A stretch of DNA of 64,000 bases from Mycolicibacterium iranicum. GTDB lineage: Bacteria > Actinomycetota > Actinomycetes > Mycobacteriales > Mycobacteriaceae. The position numbers and the translations under genes are program-made. Below, piece after piece: positions 1 through 9,736 of this stretch (position 1 is its first letter; each line of letters starts with the position of its first letter). The stretch spans positions 62,001 through 126,000 of the forward strand of contig NZ_JACHVU010000003.1 of the NCBI RefSeq assembly GCF_014190915.1, written 5' to 3'. The notes under the pieces were generated by a model. The model saw only the letters and a program-made list of their open reading frames with translations, had not been told where the DNA came from and did not search any database.

Positions 1-252
1 GCGGGTGTCGCGGTTGCGGTGGGAGTACCAGCTGCGCGCCACGAAGCCCCAGACGAACAGGGCGAACGCGACCAGGAAGATGTCCTCGACACGACCGGTG
101 TGATTGCCGTGGATCATCAGCAACAGGAAGGCGCCGGCCAGCAGGCCGCCGATCTGGAAACCGCGCAGGCTTCCGGTCGACCAGCCCCATTCCGCGGACG
201 GTACTTCCTCGATGTCCACGCCGGTGCGTCGTTCCACCTCGGTGCTTGCCAC
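1..252 (-). CDS. DUF2631 small membrane protein (3' end beyond window)
   Basis: The minus-strand reading frame gives a protein starting VASTEVERRTGVDIEEVP, followed by a Trp-rich segment and two hydrophobic stretches (roughly residues 40-50 and 60-75). This matches DUF2631, the family of M. tuberculosis Rv2876, a small predicted membrane protein of unknown function. The GTG start at 252 is preceded by GAGGAG with 6-nt spacing. An in-frame ATG at 291 would add 13 acidic residues but has no such site. The C terminus lies outside the window. In M. tuberculosis the homologue lies beside mpt70, dipZ and mpt83, which agrees with the fasciclin genes found here 3.5 kb away. The family assignment is good; the role is unknown. 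Confidence 0.8.
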   Translation of the reverse strand, partial: MASTEVERRTGVDIEEVPSAEWGWSTGSLRGFQIGGLLAGAFLLLMIHGNHTGRVEDIFLVAFALFVWGFVARSWYSHRNRDTR

Positions 253-355
253 GGCTGGCTCCTCAGGGTCGGGCGACTCTTCCGCCGCCATTCTGACACA
301 GCACTACTACGAGTCGACGTAGAGCCGGGTCTATCGCGCAGTAGGCTCCCCGGTC

Positions 356-1204
356 ATGACAGCTGAGGGCTCACACGGCGTCTTCGACGGCAAGGCGGTG
401 CTGGTCACCGGCGCCGCCCGCGGGCAGGGCCGGGCCCATGCGGTCCGGTTCGCCGAAGAGGGCGCCGATGTCATCGCGGTCGACGTCTGCGCTCAGCTCG
501 ACTCCGTCGCCTACCCGATGTCGACGCCCGAGGACCTCGCCGAGACCGCGCGGCTCGTCGAACAGACCGGCCGCCGGATCGTCGCCGAGCGCGCCGACGT
601 GCGTGACCGCGACCGCCTGGCCGAGGTCGTGGCCAGGGGAGTGGAGCAGTTCGGTCGTCTCGACTTCGTCCTCGCCAACGCCGGGATCCTGCCCGCCGCA
701 GGTCCGCAGGGCCGCGACATCGCGGCCTTCACCGACGCCGTGGGCGTGATGCTCAACGGTGTGTACTACACCATCGACGCGGCACTGCCCGCCCTGCTGG
801 ACAACCCCGACGGCGGAGCCATCGTCATCACCAGCTCCGCGGCCGGATTCACCTCTGTCAGCACCGAATTCGGCACGATGAACCACGGTGCGGCCGGGTA
901 CACCGCGGCCAAGCACGGCGTCATCGGCCTGATGCGCCACTTCGCCCGCTCGCTCGCCGAGAAGAACATCCGCGTCAACTCCGTCCATCCCGGAGGGGTC
1001 GCCACCCCGATGGTGCTCAACCAGGCGATGGCCGAGTGGGCCGGCGAACACCCGTCGTTCAGCGCCGCCCAGCAGGCCCTGCTGCAGCTGCCGATGATGG
1101 AGCCGCGCGATGTCAGCGACGCGATGGTCTACCTGTGCGGGCCCTCCGGCAGGTACCTCACCGGCGTGGCGCTGCCGCTCGACGCCGGCCAGACCCTGAA
1201 GTAG
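356..1204 (+). CDS. Mycofactocin-type short-chain dehydrogenase/reductase
   Basis: This is a 282-residue classical SDR. The nucleotide-binding motif TGAARGQG is at residues 18-25, NAG at 108-110, the catalytic Ser near 161, and the YTAAK active site has Tyr182 and Lys186. After the NAD-binding Asp it carries the insertion VCAQLDSVAYPMSTPEDL (residues 44-61). That insertion is the hallmark of the mycofactocin-coupled SDR subfamily, which is thought to hold NAD(H) so tightly that mycofactocin must reoxidise it. The substrate is probably a secondary alcohol (carveol-dehydrogenase-like annotations are common), but it cannot be read from sequence. A TAGGCT hexamer ends 8 nt before the ATG and there is no Shine-Dalgarno, so the mRNA may be leaderless. 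Confidence 0.85.
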   Translation: MTAEGSHGVFDGKAVLVTGAARGQGRAHAVRFAEEGADVIAVDVCAQLDSVAYPMSTPEDLAETARLVEQTGRRIVAERADVRDRDRLAEVVARGVEQFGRLDFVLANAGILPAAGPQGRDIAAFTDAVGVMLNGVYYTIDAALPALLDNPDGGAIVITSSAAGFTSVSTEFGTMNHGAAGYTAAKHGVIGLMRHFARSLAEKNIRVNSVHPGGVATPMVLNQAMAEWAGEHPSFSAAQQALLQLPMMEPRDVSDAMVYLCGPSGRYLTGVALPLDAGQTLK

Positions 1205-1206
1205 TC

Positions 1207-1232
1207 ATCCGACGGGGTTATCCGACGGGGTT
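1207..1232. repeat. Perfect 13-bp tandem duplication after the SDR stop
   Basis: ATCCGACGGGGTT occurs twice head to tail, at 1207-1219 and 1220-1232, directly after the SDR stop codon. A partial third copy, ATCCGACGG, is at 1281-1289 across the end of the photolyase gene. It probably arose by slippage. No function is evident. Confidence 0.6.
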
Positions 1233-1278
1233 GTCTGGTCGGATTCCTCAACGCGGCTCGTTCCTCGCCGCTTGATCG

Positions 1279-2625
1279 TCATCCGACGGCGCTATAGCGG
1301 CGCAGGGCCTCCGCCCTCTCCTGCTTGTGGTCCACGATCGGCTGCGGGTAGTCCACCGGTCGGTCGTCGCCGAGGTTGTGGACGTCCACGGTGCTGTCCA
1401 GGTCGCGCAGTTCCTCGACCCAGCGCCGCACATAGACCCCCGACGGGTCGAACTTCTTGCCCTGCGTCGTCGGATTGAACACCCGGAAGTACGGGGCCGC
1501 GTCGGTGCCGCACCCCGCCGCCCACTGCCAGCCGTGCTGGTTGTTGGCCATGTCGCCGTCGACGAGCTGCTCGAGGAACCAGCGCGCACCCCACTGCCAG
1601 GGCAGATGAAGGTCCTTGACCAGAAACGACGCGACGATCATCCGCACGCGGTTGTGCATGAAGCCCGACTCGGCCAACTGGCGCATTCCGGCATCGACGA
1701 TCGGGAATCCCGTCCGCCCGGCCTTCCACGTCTCGAAGGACTTCTCCGCTGCCTGGCCGTCGTCGACCTTGATGTCGTCGAACGCGGTGTTCCAGTTCCA
1801 CCACACGCTGCGCGGCCACTCGTGGACCACCGACGCATAGAAGTCGCGGAAGGCCAGCTCACGCAGGTAGGTCTGGGCGCCCTCGCCGCGGCCCAGATCC
1901 GCAGCCAGGGTCCGCGGGTGCATCGTGCCGAATTTCAGATGGGCCGACATGCGGCTCGTCGCGTCGAGGTCGGGCCGATTGCGGTCCTCGCCGTAGCTCT
2001 TCAGACCTTCCTCGACGAACTGCGTCCACTGATCGCGCGCTCCCTTCTCCCCGGCCGGCCGATCGAGCTCGACACCGAGGTCGGGAATCTCGACGATCTG
2101 CGGCCCCTTCGTCACCTCGGCCGGGTCGATCCAGCGTGCCGACGTCTTGTCCGACTCCGCCGGCTTACGCCACCCGTGTTTCCGCCAGGCGTCGAAGAAA
2201 GGTGAGAACACCTTGTAGGGGCTGCCGTCGCCCTTGGTCACCCGACCCGGGCTGACCAGGTAGGGCGACCCCGTGGCGACCAGCTCGACGTCGCCGAGCG
2301 CCTCGCGCACCCGCTCGTCGCGCCGTCTGCCGTAGGGGAGGTGCTCCTCGGAGATGTGCACGGAGCCCGCGCCGACGGCCCTGGCCACCGCGGGGATCCG
2401 TTCCGTGGGGTCACCGTCGGTGACGAACAGCCGCCCGTCAAGGCTGTCGCGGAGGTCGCGCAGCGCCTCGTAGAGATACTGCAGGCGCCGCGGACCCGCC
2501 GACGCCTGCAGCGTGCCGTCGAGGACGTAGCAGGCCAGCACGTCGCCGTCGACATCCGCGGCCGCCAGCAGGGCGGGCAGATCGGCGAGTCGTAGATCTC
2601 GGCGAAACCACAACACGGCGGGCAT
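1279..2625 (-). CDS. phr: Deoxyribodipyrimidine photolyase (class I)
   Basis: This 448-residue flavoprotein repairs cyclobutane pyrimidine dimers in UV-damaged DNA using light. It begins VLWFRRDLRLADLPAL, the antenna-binding alpha/beta domain of the photolyase/cryptochrome family. The C-terminal FAD domain contains GMRQLAESGFMHNRVRM, and DGDMANNQHGWQWAAGCGTD with the Trp of the electron-transfer chain. The length is normal for class I enzymes. Cryptochrome-like function cannot be excluded by motifs alone, but the CPD-type FAD-pocket sequence is intact. It is divergent from the downstream LLM oxidoreductase and convergent with the SDR. M. tuberculosis lacks this gene, so it is an accessory gene of environmental mycobacteria. 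Confidence 0.92.
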   Translation of the reverse strand: MPAVLWFRRDLRLADLPALLAAADVDGDVLACYVLDGTLQASAGPRRLQYLYEALRDLRDSLDGRLFVTDGDPTERIPAVARAVGAGSVHISEEHLPYGRRRDERVREALGDVELVATGSPYLVSPGRVTKGDGSPYKVFSPFFDAWRKHGWRKPAESDKTSARWIDPAEVTKGPQIVEIPDLGVELDRPAGEKGARDQWTQFVEEGLKSYGEDRNRPDLDATSRMSAHLKFGTMHPRTLAADLGRGEGAQTYLRELAFRDFYASVVHEWPRSVWWNWNTAFDDIKVDDGQAAEKSFETWKAGRTGFPIVDAGMRQLAESGFMHNRVRMIVASFLVKDLHLPWQWGARWFLEQLVDGDMANNQHGWQWAAGCGTDAAPYFRVFNPTTQGKKFDPSGVYVRRWVEELRDLDSTVDVHNLGDDRPVDYPQPIVDHKQERAEALRRYSAVG

Positions 2626-2696
2626 GGCATTGATGCTGCCCCCGATCTTCGGTAGAGAAACGGGGAGTCGGCGATTCTGACGAAAGGGTTAGGCCT

Positions 2697-3572
2697 GTGC
2701 AGTTCTGGTCCGGCGCGACGTTCCTCGACACCACCGATGTCCTCCCGCTGGCGCGGATGCTCGACGAGGCCGGCTACGACGGCATGGTCACCTCCGACCA
2801 CATGATCTACCCGCGCCGGCTGCAGTCCACCTATCCCGATTCCGAGACCGGCACGCCGCCGTGGCCCGCCGAGACGGCGTGGCCGGATGCGTGGGTCCTC
2901 ACCGGTGCGATGGCGGCGGTGACCACGCGGCTGCGTTTCTCGAACGCGGTCTACATCGCTCCCGCCAGGCCGCTGCTGGAGGTCGCCAAACAGGTCGCCA
3001 CCGCGGCGGTCCTCTCCGGCGGCCGGGTCGCCCTCGCTGCCGGGGTCGGCTGGATGCGCGAGGAGTACGACCTGATGGGTCAGGACTTCTCCACTCGGGG
3101 CAGGAGGCTCGACGAGATGATCCCCGCGCTGCGGGCTCTGTGGCAGGGCGGGTGGGTGTCGTGGAGCGGAGAGCACTACGAAGTGCCCGAGATGATGATC
3201 GAACCTCATCCGCCCGGTCGTGTCCCGATCTTCTGCGGCGGCGAATCCGAGGCGGCACTGCGGCGTGCGGCGAGACTGTGCGACGGCTGGGTCGGCTACG
3301 CCTATCGGTGGGAGGAGGCCGTCGGCTATGCGCGCAGGCTCACCGCTCTGCGCCGCGAGTACGGCCGTCTCGACGAACCGTTCGACATCCTGCTGGCGCT
3401 TATGGAGCCCCCGACCCCGCAGCTCTACCTACGCGCCGAACAGGAAGGCATCACGTCGGTGATGGTCGCGCCGTGGATGGGCGCCGATCTGGGCGGGTCG
3501 ACCGGCGTCGAAGGGTTCCGCGGCCCCATCGAGAGATTCGCCGAGACCGTCATCGCCAAGGTGCGGAGTTGA
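2697..3572 (+). CDS. LLM-class, F420-type flavin/deazaflavin oxidoreductase
   Basis: This 291-residue protein has the luciferase-like TIM-barrel fold. Visible hallmarks are DEAGYDGMVTSDHM, LEVAKQVATAAVLSGGRVALAAGVGWMREEY, and the GRRLDEMI/LWQGGWVSWSGEHY blocks typical of mycobacterial TIGR03619-like F420-dependent oxidoreductases. The substrate is unknown. The start is a GTG at 2697; AAAGGG lies about 10 nt upstream. It is transcribed divergently from the photolyase and ends convergently against the fasciclin gene, with a strong hairpin between them. Confidence 0.85.
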   Translation: MQFWSGATFLDTTDVLPLARMLDEAGYDGMVTSDHMIYPRRLQSTYPDSETGTPPWPAETAWPDAWVLTGAMAAVTTRLRFSNAVYIAPARPLLEVAKQVATAAVLSGGRVALAAGVGWMREEYDLMGQDFSTRGRRLDEMIPALRALWQGGWVSWSGEHYEVPEMMIEPHPPGRVPIFCGGESEAALRRAARLCDGWVGYAYRWEEAVGYARRLTALRREYGRLDEPFDILLALMEPPTPQLYLRAEQEGITSVMVAPWMGADLGGSTGVEGFRGPIERFAETVIAKVRS

Positions 3573-3646
3573 CGCGACGTCGCCACCCGACGCGGGTGGC
3601 GCGTCGACATCGCCCGAACACTTCCCGGTCCACTGCCCCCGGACGC

Positions 3647-3690
3647 GAGGATCCCCCGCACAGCCGGGGGGGAAGGTGCGGGGGATCCTC
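3647..3690. terminator. Bidirectional hairpin terminator candidate
   Basis: A perfect 14-bp stem is formed by 3647-3660 (GAGGATCCCCCGCA) and 3677-3690, with a 16-nt loop. It lies between the convergent LLM oxidoreductase and fasciclin genes. No U-tract follows on either strand, as is usual for mycobacterial intrinsic terminators. Confidence 0.75.
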
Positions 3691-3707
3691 TGTCGGAGCG
3701 CCGTCGG

Positions 3708-4292
3708 CTACATTGCCGGCGGCATCAACACGGTGTCGATGAGATAGACAGTCGCGTTGGCCGTCTGTACGCCACCGCAGACCACGGAGGCGTTGTTGAC
3801 CATCAGGTGGTCGGGCATACCGGTGACGTTCACCGTGGCGCCCTGCACCGTGGCGTGTTCACCGACGACCTGCTCGGGTGCGGCCTGACCCGGAACCACG
3901 TGGTAGGTCAGGATATTCGTCAGCAGGTCGGCGTCGGTCTTGAGGGTCTCGACCGTCGCCGGGTCGAGTTTGGCGAACGCCTCGTCGGTCGGGGCGAACA
4001 CGGTGAACTCACCGCCGTTGAGCGTGTCGACGAGGTTGACGGCCGGATTCAACTGTCCGGACACCGCTTTCGTCAGTGTGGTGAGCATCGGGTTGTTCGA
4101 TGCCGCGGTGGCGACCGGATCCATCGCCATGCCCTGAACCGAGCCAGGGCCCTGGGGCACCTGCTGGACGTAGGCCGCGCAGCCCGGTCCGACCGGGGCC
4201 GCAGAGGCCGTCGATGCGGTGCCGAGTGAGAGGCCGACGGCCGCAGCCATCGCGAAACCCGCTCCGAGAACTGATTTTCCGGTGACATACAT
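3708..4292 (-). CDS. Secreted fasciclin-domain protein, MPT70-like
   Basis: A fasciclin (FAS1) protein of 194 residues. An N-terminal hydrophobic segment ends in ...STASAAPVG, a type I signal-peptidase site, and there is no lipobox Cys, so it should be secreted like MPT70. The mature part has the conserved [18 protein letters not shown] block and the FAS1 core ([34 protein letters not shown]). I chose the ATG at 4292 because AGGAAGGG lies 9 nt before it. The upstream in-frame ATG at 4301 directly abuts that site (zero spacing) and would add three residues. It follows the lipoprotein paralogue with a 13-nt gap, so the two are probably one operon. MPT70/83 proteins are cell-surface antigens; the ligand is unknown. 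Confidence 0.88.
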   Translation of the reverse strand: MYVTGKSVLGAGFAMAAAVGLSLGTASTASAAPVGPGCAAYVQQVPQGPGSVQGMAMDPVATAASNNPMLTTLTKAVSGQLNPAVNLVDTLNGGEFTVFAPTDEAFAKLDPATVETLKTDADLLTNILTYHVVPGQAAPEQVVGEHATVQGATVNVTGMPDHLMVNNASVVCGGVQTANATVYLIDTVLMPPAM

Positions 4293-4314
4293 GAGTTTCA
4301 TCCCTTCCTGTTCG

Positions 4315-5001
4315 CTAGTTGGCCGGAGGCATCAGAACGGTGTCGATCATGTAGACCGTCGCGTTGGCGGTCTTCACGCCGCCGCAGACCAGGCCCGCGT
4401 CGTTGACCTTCAGGTCGTTGCCCGCGCCGGTCACGGTGACCGGTGCGCCCTGCACGGTGGTGTGCTCGCCGGCGACCGCGTCGGGAGCGGCCTGACCCGG
4501 AACCACGTGGTAGGTCAGGATGCTGGTCAGCAGGTCGGAGTCGGTCTTGAGGGTTTCCAGCGTCGCGGGGTCGATCTTGGCGAACGCGTCGTTGGTCGGC
4601 GCGAAGACGGTGAACTCGTCGCCGTTGAGCGTGTCGACCAGGTTCACGTTGGGGTTGAGCTGGCCGGACAGCGCCTGGGTGAGGGTGGTGAGCTGCGGGT
4701 TGTTGGACGCCGCGACGGTGACCGGATCGGCGGCCATACCGGCGACGGAGCCGGGGCCCTCGGGAACCTGTTCTGCGTATGCGGCGCAACCGGTTCCGAT
4801 GAGGTTGGCGGCGGGATCAGCGGCGGGGGCCGACGTCGACGTCGTCTCCGAGCCCGTCGCGGACTCAGCGGCCGACTCGGCCGCGCTGGTGGCAGAGGAA
4901 GCGTTGCTCGAGGCCTCTTCGCTCGAACAGGCAGCCGCGCCGAAAATGGCGAGAGCAGCGAGTCCGGCCGCGGCGGTCGTCTTCCGGTGGTGTGTCTTCA
5001 T
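4315..5001 (-). CDS. Fasciclin-domain lipoprotein, MPT83-like
   Basis: A 228-residue FAS1 lipoprotein. The signal peptide [20 protein letters not shown] leads into the lipobox GAAAC with the lipidated Cys25, followed by a Ser/Ala/Glu-rich linker and then a fasciclin domain very similar to that of its neighbour. An in-frame ATG 51 nt further upstream precedes a charged segment that is not signal-like, so 5001 is the better start. In M. tuberculosis, mpt83 (lipoprotein) and mpt70 (secreted) flank the dipZ gene; here they are adjacent with no dipZ between. A SigK-like promoter candidate lies 56 nt upstream. Divergent from dxr. Confidence 0.9.
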   Translation of the reverse strand: MKTHHRKTTAAAGLAALAIFGAAACSSEEASSNASSATSAAESAAESATGSETTSTSAPAADPAANLIGTGCAAYAEQVPEGPGSVAGMAADPVTVAASNNPQLTTLTQALSGQLNPNVNLVDTLNGDEFTVFAPTNDAFAKIDPATLETLKTDSDLLTSILTYHVVPGQAAPDAVAGEHTTVQGAPVTVTGAGNDLKVNDAGLVCGGVKTANATVYMIDTVLMPPAN

Positions 5002-5056
5002 TTCCTCATCCCTTCGCGTACGGACACCGTTGCCCGCACTGACTTGGCACACGGGT

Positions 5057-5084
5057 AATTCCCAGCCGCCACGCAGTTGGATGG
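5057..5084 (-). promoter_or_regulatory. SigK-like promoter candidate for the fasciclin pair
   Basis: On the minus strand CCATCC (5084-5079) matches the published SigK -35 element. GGGAAT (5063-5058) follows after 15 nt, and GGAATT after 16 nt. The SigK -10 consensus is CCGAAT, so the match is 4 of 6. The start codon is 56 nt downstream. In M. tuberculosis, SigK drives mpt70/mpt83. Confidence 0.4.
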
Positions 5085-5183
5085 GTTCGGATCGCTGGTG
5101 TCACATTCACGTCACAACCCTTACGGCGACGTCCCGATCCGGGTCGGGACATCCGGTACACGCGATGGCGGCACAATGAAGCG

Positions 5184-6347
5184 GTGACAGCATCCGGCGA
5201 CCGGCTCCGCGTACTGATCCTGGGCAGCACCGGCTCGATCGGAACCCAGGCCCTGGAGGTGATCGCCGCCAACCCCGACCGCTTCGAGGTCGTCGGGCTC
5301 GCCGCAGGGGGAGGCTCTCGCGAGCTGCTGGCCCGGCAGCGCGCCGAGACCGGTGTGACGAACATCGCCGTGGCCGACGAAGCGGCCGCCGACGCGATCG
5401 GAGACGTCCCCTTCGCCGGACCCGACGCCGCCACCCGCCTCGTCGAGACCACCGAAGCCGACGTCGTGCTCAATGCGCTCGTCGGCGCCCTCGGGCTCAC
5501 ACCGACTCTGGCCGCCCTGGCCACCGGTGCGCGGTTGGCGCTCGCCAACAAGGAGTCGCTGATCGCCGGGGGACCACTGGTCCAGCGGGCAGCCGCACCC
5601 GGCCAGATCGTGCCCGTCGACTCCGAGCACTCGGCGCTGGCCCAGTGTCTCCGCGGCGGGACCGGCGACGAGGTGGCCGCGCTGGTGCTGACGGCCTCCG
5701 GCGGCCCGTTCCGCGGCTGGACCGCCGACCGGCTCGAGAGCGTGACCCCCGAGCAGGCCGCTGCCCATCCGACCTGGTCGATGGGCCCGATGAACACTCT
5801 GAACTCTGCGTCGCTGGTCAACAAGGGCCTGGAACTCATCGAGACCCATCTGCTGTTCGGCATCCCCTACGACCGCATCGAGGTCGTCGTGCACCCGCAG
5901 TCGATCGTGCACTCGATGGTGACGTTCACCGACGGCTCCACCCTGGCCCAGGCCAGCCCGCCGGACATGAAGCTGCCCATCGCGCTGGCGTTGGGCTGGC
6001 CCTCGCGGGTGCCCGGCGCGGCCGCCGCGTGCGACTTCTCCACGGCGTCGCGCTGGGATTTCGAGCCCTTGGACGACACCGTCTTCCCGGCTGTGACCCT
6101 GGCCCGGCAGGCCGGGCAGGCGGGTGGCTGCCTGCCGGCGATCTACAACGCGGCGAACGAGGAAGCCGCCGAGGCGTTCCTTCAGGGGCGGATCCGCTTT
6201 CCGGCGATCGTGCGAACTGTGGCCGGTGTGCTGCGCGCTGCCGACCAGTGGGCCGCCGAACCAGCTACCGTGGATGACGTACTCGACGCACAGAACTGGG
6301 CCCGTGACCGGGCGCGGAGCGCAGTCGAGGCCGAAAACCGCAGGTAA
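5184..6347 (+). CDS. dxr: 1-deoxy-D-xylulose 5-phosphate reductoisomerase
   Basis: IspC/Dxr makes 2-C-methyl-D-erythritol 4-phosphate from DXP with NADPH and a divalent metal, the committed MEP-pathway step and the fosmidomycin target. The 387-residue sequence shows the NADPH loop [10 protein letters not shown] (residues 13-22), the metal ligands in VDSEHSA (Asp146, Glu148), the substrate loop [15 protein letters not shown], and NKGLE with Glu217. The GTG start is at 5184. It is shorter at the N terminus than the M. tuberculosis protein (413 residues, from memory). rip1 follows after 35 nt and ispG after that, so two MEP-pathway genes flank a protease in one probable operon. Confidence 0.97.
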   Translation: MTASGDRLRVLILGSTGSIGTQALEVIAANPDRFEVVGLAAGGGSRELLARQRAETGVTNIAVADEAAADAIGDVPFAGPDAATRLVETTEADVVLNALVGALGLTPTLAALATGARLALANKESLIAGGPLVQRAAAPGQIVPVDSEHSALAQCLRGGTGDEVAALVLTASGGPFRGWTADRLESVTPEQAAAHPTWSMGPMNTLNSASLVNKGLELIETHLLFGIPYDRIEVVVHPQSIVHSMVTFTDGSTLAQASPPDMKLPIALALGWPSRVPGAAAACDFSTASRWDFEPLDDTVFPAVTLARQAGQAGGCLPAIYNAANEEAAEAFLQGRIRFPAIVRTVAGVLRAADQWAAEPATVDDVLDAQNWARDRARSAVEAENRR

Positions 6348-6382
6348 GTATCCGGTAGTAGTAGTTAGGACTGGCCGCCCAG

Positions 6383-7621
6383 ATGATGTACGTGCTCGGC
6401 GTGACGCTGTTCGCGCTCGCCATTCTGGTATCGGTGGCACTGCACGAGTGCGGCCACATGTGGGTGGCCCGCGCCACCGGGATGAAGGTGCGCCGCTACT
6501 TCGTCGGCTTCGGACCCACCCTGTGGTCGACGTTCCGGCCCAACCGGCTGGGCCAGACCGAGTACGGCATCAAGGCGGTACCGCTGGGCGGGTTCTGCGA
6601 CATCGCCGGGATGACCGCCGTCGAGGAACTCGACCCTGCTGACCGGCCTTACGCGATGTACAGGCAGAAGACCTGGAAGCGCGTCGCGGTCCTGTTCGCC
6701 GGCCCGGCGATGAACTTCCTCATCGGGCTGATCCTGATCTACGCCATCGCGATCATCTGGGGTCTGCCCAACATCAAGGCGCCGACCACCGCCGTCGTCG
6801 GCGAGACTTCGTGCATCAAATCCGAAGTCGCGCAAGGCGAATTGGGGGACTGCATCACGCCCAGCCCCGCCGCGGCGGCCGGCGTCCAGGCCAACGACGT
6901 CATCCTCAAGGTCGGTGACACCGAGGTGCCGACGTTCGACGCACTCGTCGAGGCGGTGCGTCAGCAGAACGGTCCGACGACGCTGACCGTGCAGCGCGAC
7001 GAGAACGGCACGCTGCGCGAGTTCACCACCACCGTCGACGTCACCCCCAGCCAGCGGTACGTGGCGGGCGAGGAGGGCGGGCCCGCCGTGCCCGTCGACG
7101 TCGGCAGCATCGGCGTCACCGCCGCGCAGTTCGGGCCGACGCAGTACAACCCGCTGACGGCCGTCCCGGGGACCCTCGTCTTCACCAAGGACCTGGCCGT
7201 CGAGCTCGGCAAGGCGATCGTGAAGATCCCCACCAAGGTCGGCGCGCTCGTGCACTCCATCACCGGAGGCGAGCGCGACCCGGAGACGCCCATCAGCGTC
7301 GTCGGCGCGTCCCGGATCGGCGGCGAGACCGTCGAGCACGGCATCTGGGTCGCGTTCTGGTTTTTCCTGGCCCAGCTGAACTTCGTCCTCGGCGCCGTCA
7401 ACCTGATCCCGCTGCTGCCCCTCGACGGCGGACACATCGCGATCGCGCTCTACGAGAAGGCCCGCAACAAGATCCGGGAGGCGCGCGGCAAAGTGGCCGG
7501 CGCACCCGTCAACTATTTGAAGCTGATGCCCCTCACCTACGTGGTGATCATCGTGATGGTGGGCTTCACGCTTCTCACCGTGACAGCCGACGTGATCAAC
7601 CCGATCACGTTGTTCCAGTAA
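6383..7621 (+). CDS. rip1: Site-2 zinc metalloprotease Rip1 (RseP family)
   Basis: An intramembrane protease that cuts transmembrane anti-sigma factors after site-1 cleavage. In M. tuberculosis, Rip1 controls the SigK, SigL and SigM anti-sigma factors and lipid composition. The first membrane helix contains HECGH (His21, Glu22, His25), which binds zinc. A second membrane segment starts near residue 110, a PDZ domain covers roughly 165-250 ([19 protein letters not shown]), and the third zinc ligand is Asp348 in [11 protein letters not shown]. The 412-residue length and four hydrophobic segments are normal. A second in-frame ATG at 6386 is also possible. It lies in the dxr-rip1-ispG cluster. 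Confidence 0.95.
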   Translation: MMYVLGVTLFALAILVSVALHECGHMWVARATGMKVRRYFVGFGPTLWSTFRPNRLGQTEYGIKAVPLGGFCDIAGMTAVEELDPADRPYAMYRQKTWKRVAVLFAGPAMNFLIGLILIYAIAIIWGLPNIKAPTTAVVGETSCIKSEVAQGELGDCITPSPAAAAGVQANDVILKVGDTEVPTFDALVEAVRQQNGPTTLTVQRDENGTLREFTTTVDVTPSQRYVAGEEGGPAVPVDVGSIGVTAAQFGPTQYNPLTAVPGTLVFTKDLAVELGKAIVKIPTKVGALVHSITGGERDPETPISVVGASRIGGETVEHGIWVAFWFFLAQLNFVLGAVNLIPLLPLDGGHIAIALYEKARNKIREARGKVAGAPVNYLKLMPLTYVVIIVMVGFTLLTVTADVINPITLFQ

Positions 7622-7633
7622 AGGACTAAAGAA

Positions 7634-8800
<1,167 letters not shown>

Positions 8801-8804
8801 GGGC

Positions 8805-8837
8805 GGGTCCCAGGGGGTGGGACCCCGGTTCGGGTCC
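8805..8837 (+). terminator. Overlapping alternative hairpins after ispG
   Basis: GGGTCCC (8805-8811) can pair with GGGACCC (8819-8825). The segment 8820-8825 (GGACCC) can instead pair with GGGTCC (8832-8837). The two hairpins exclude each other. They lie in the 55-bp gap between ispG and the next gene, so they may act as a terminator or an attenuator. Confidence 0.4.
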
Positions 8838-8855
8838 GTTGTAGAAAGAGTCCAG

Positions 8856-9710
8856 ATGTCGGCTCCTCCGCTTTTCCGGCTTGTTGACGAGCGAAGAGTG
8901 TCGGTGGTGCGCGACATTCACGCCGTGCGCCAGGTCCTCGACGACGATCCGGTCGCGTCGTGCATGGTCGCCGCACGCGTCGCCGAGCACGGCATCGAAC
9001 CCTCGGCGATCGGCGGGGAGTTGTGGACCCGCAGGCGTGCCGGCGAATCGCTGTGCTTCGCCGGAGCCAACATCATCCCGCTGCGCGGCGGGCTCGGCGA
9101 CATGAATGCGTTCGCCGACAAGGCCATGAGCAGTGCCCGCCGCTGCTCGTCGCTGGTGGGGCGCTCCGATCTGGTACTGCCCATGTGGCAGCGGCTGGAG
9201 CCGGTGTGGGGGCCAGCGCGCGACGTGCGCGCCCACCAGCCGCTGATGGCGTTGGACACGGCACCGTCGTGCGCCGTCGATCCGGCGGTGCGGCAAGTCC
9301 GCATGGACGAGCTCGACGCGTATCTGGTGGCGGCCATCGACATGTTCATCGGTGAGGTCGGCATCGACCCCCGCATCGGCGACGGTGGCCGCGGATATCG
9401 CCGGCGGGTCGCCGGTCTCATCGCCGCCGGGCGGGCCTGGGCCAAGTTCGAGCGCGGGGAAGTGGTTTACAAGGCCGAGGTCGGCTCCCAGTCACCGGCC
9501 GTCGGGCAGATCCAGGGCGTCTGGGTGCATCCCGACCGGCGCGGCCGAGGCATCGGCACGGCAGGCACCGCGACCGTCGCTGCTGCTGTCGTCGGTGGTG
9601 GCCGGATCGCCAGTCTCTACGTCAACAGCTTCAACACCGTGGCCCGGGCGACGTATGCGCGCATCGGATTCACCGAGATCGCGTCGTTCGCGACGGTACT
9701 GCTGGACTGA
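8856..9710 (+). CDS. GNAT-family acetyltransferase (DUF4081-GNAT, Rv2867c-like)
   Basis: 284 residues, the same length as M. tuberculosis Rv2867c as I remember it. The N-terminal half (VRDIHAVRQVLDDDPVASCMVAARV, then ELWTRRRAGESLCFAGANIIPL) is the DUF4081 domain found fused to GNATs in actinobacteria. The C-terminal half has the acetyl-CoA loop HPDRRGRGIGTAGTA and the beta-bulge region LYVNSFNTVARATYARIGF. The ATG at 8856 has GAAAGAG 5 nt upstream; an upstream GTG at 8817 would start inside the hairpin region. The substrate is unknown. The linkage to dxr-rip1-ispG is conserved in mycobacteria. Confidence 0.88.
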   Translation: MSAPPLFRLVDERRVSVVRDIHAVRQVLDDDPVASCMVAARVAEHGIEPSAIGGELWTRRRAGESLCFAGANIIPLRGGLGDMNAFADKAMSSARRCSSLVGRSDLVLPMWQRLEPVWGPARDVRAHQPLMALDTAPSCAVDPAVRQVRMDELDAYLVAAIDMFIGEVGIDPRIGDGGRGYRRRVAGLIAAGRAWAKFERGEVVYKAEVGSQSPAVGQIQGVWVHPDRRGRGIGTAGTATVAAAVVGGGRIASLYVNSFNTVARATYARIGFTEIASFATVLLD

Positions 9711-9736
9711 TCCCGCGCTGGGCCTACGCTCCAGGT

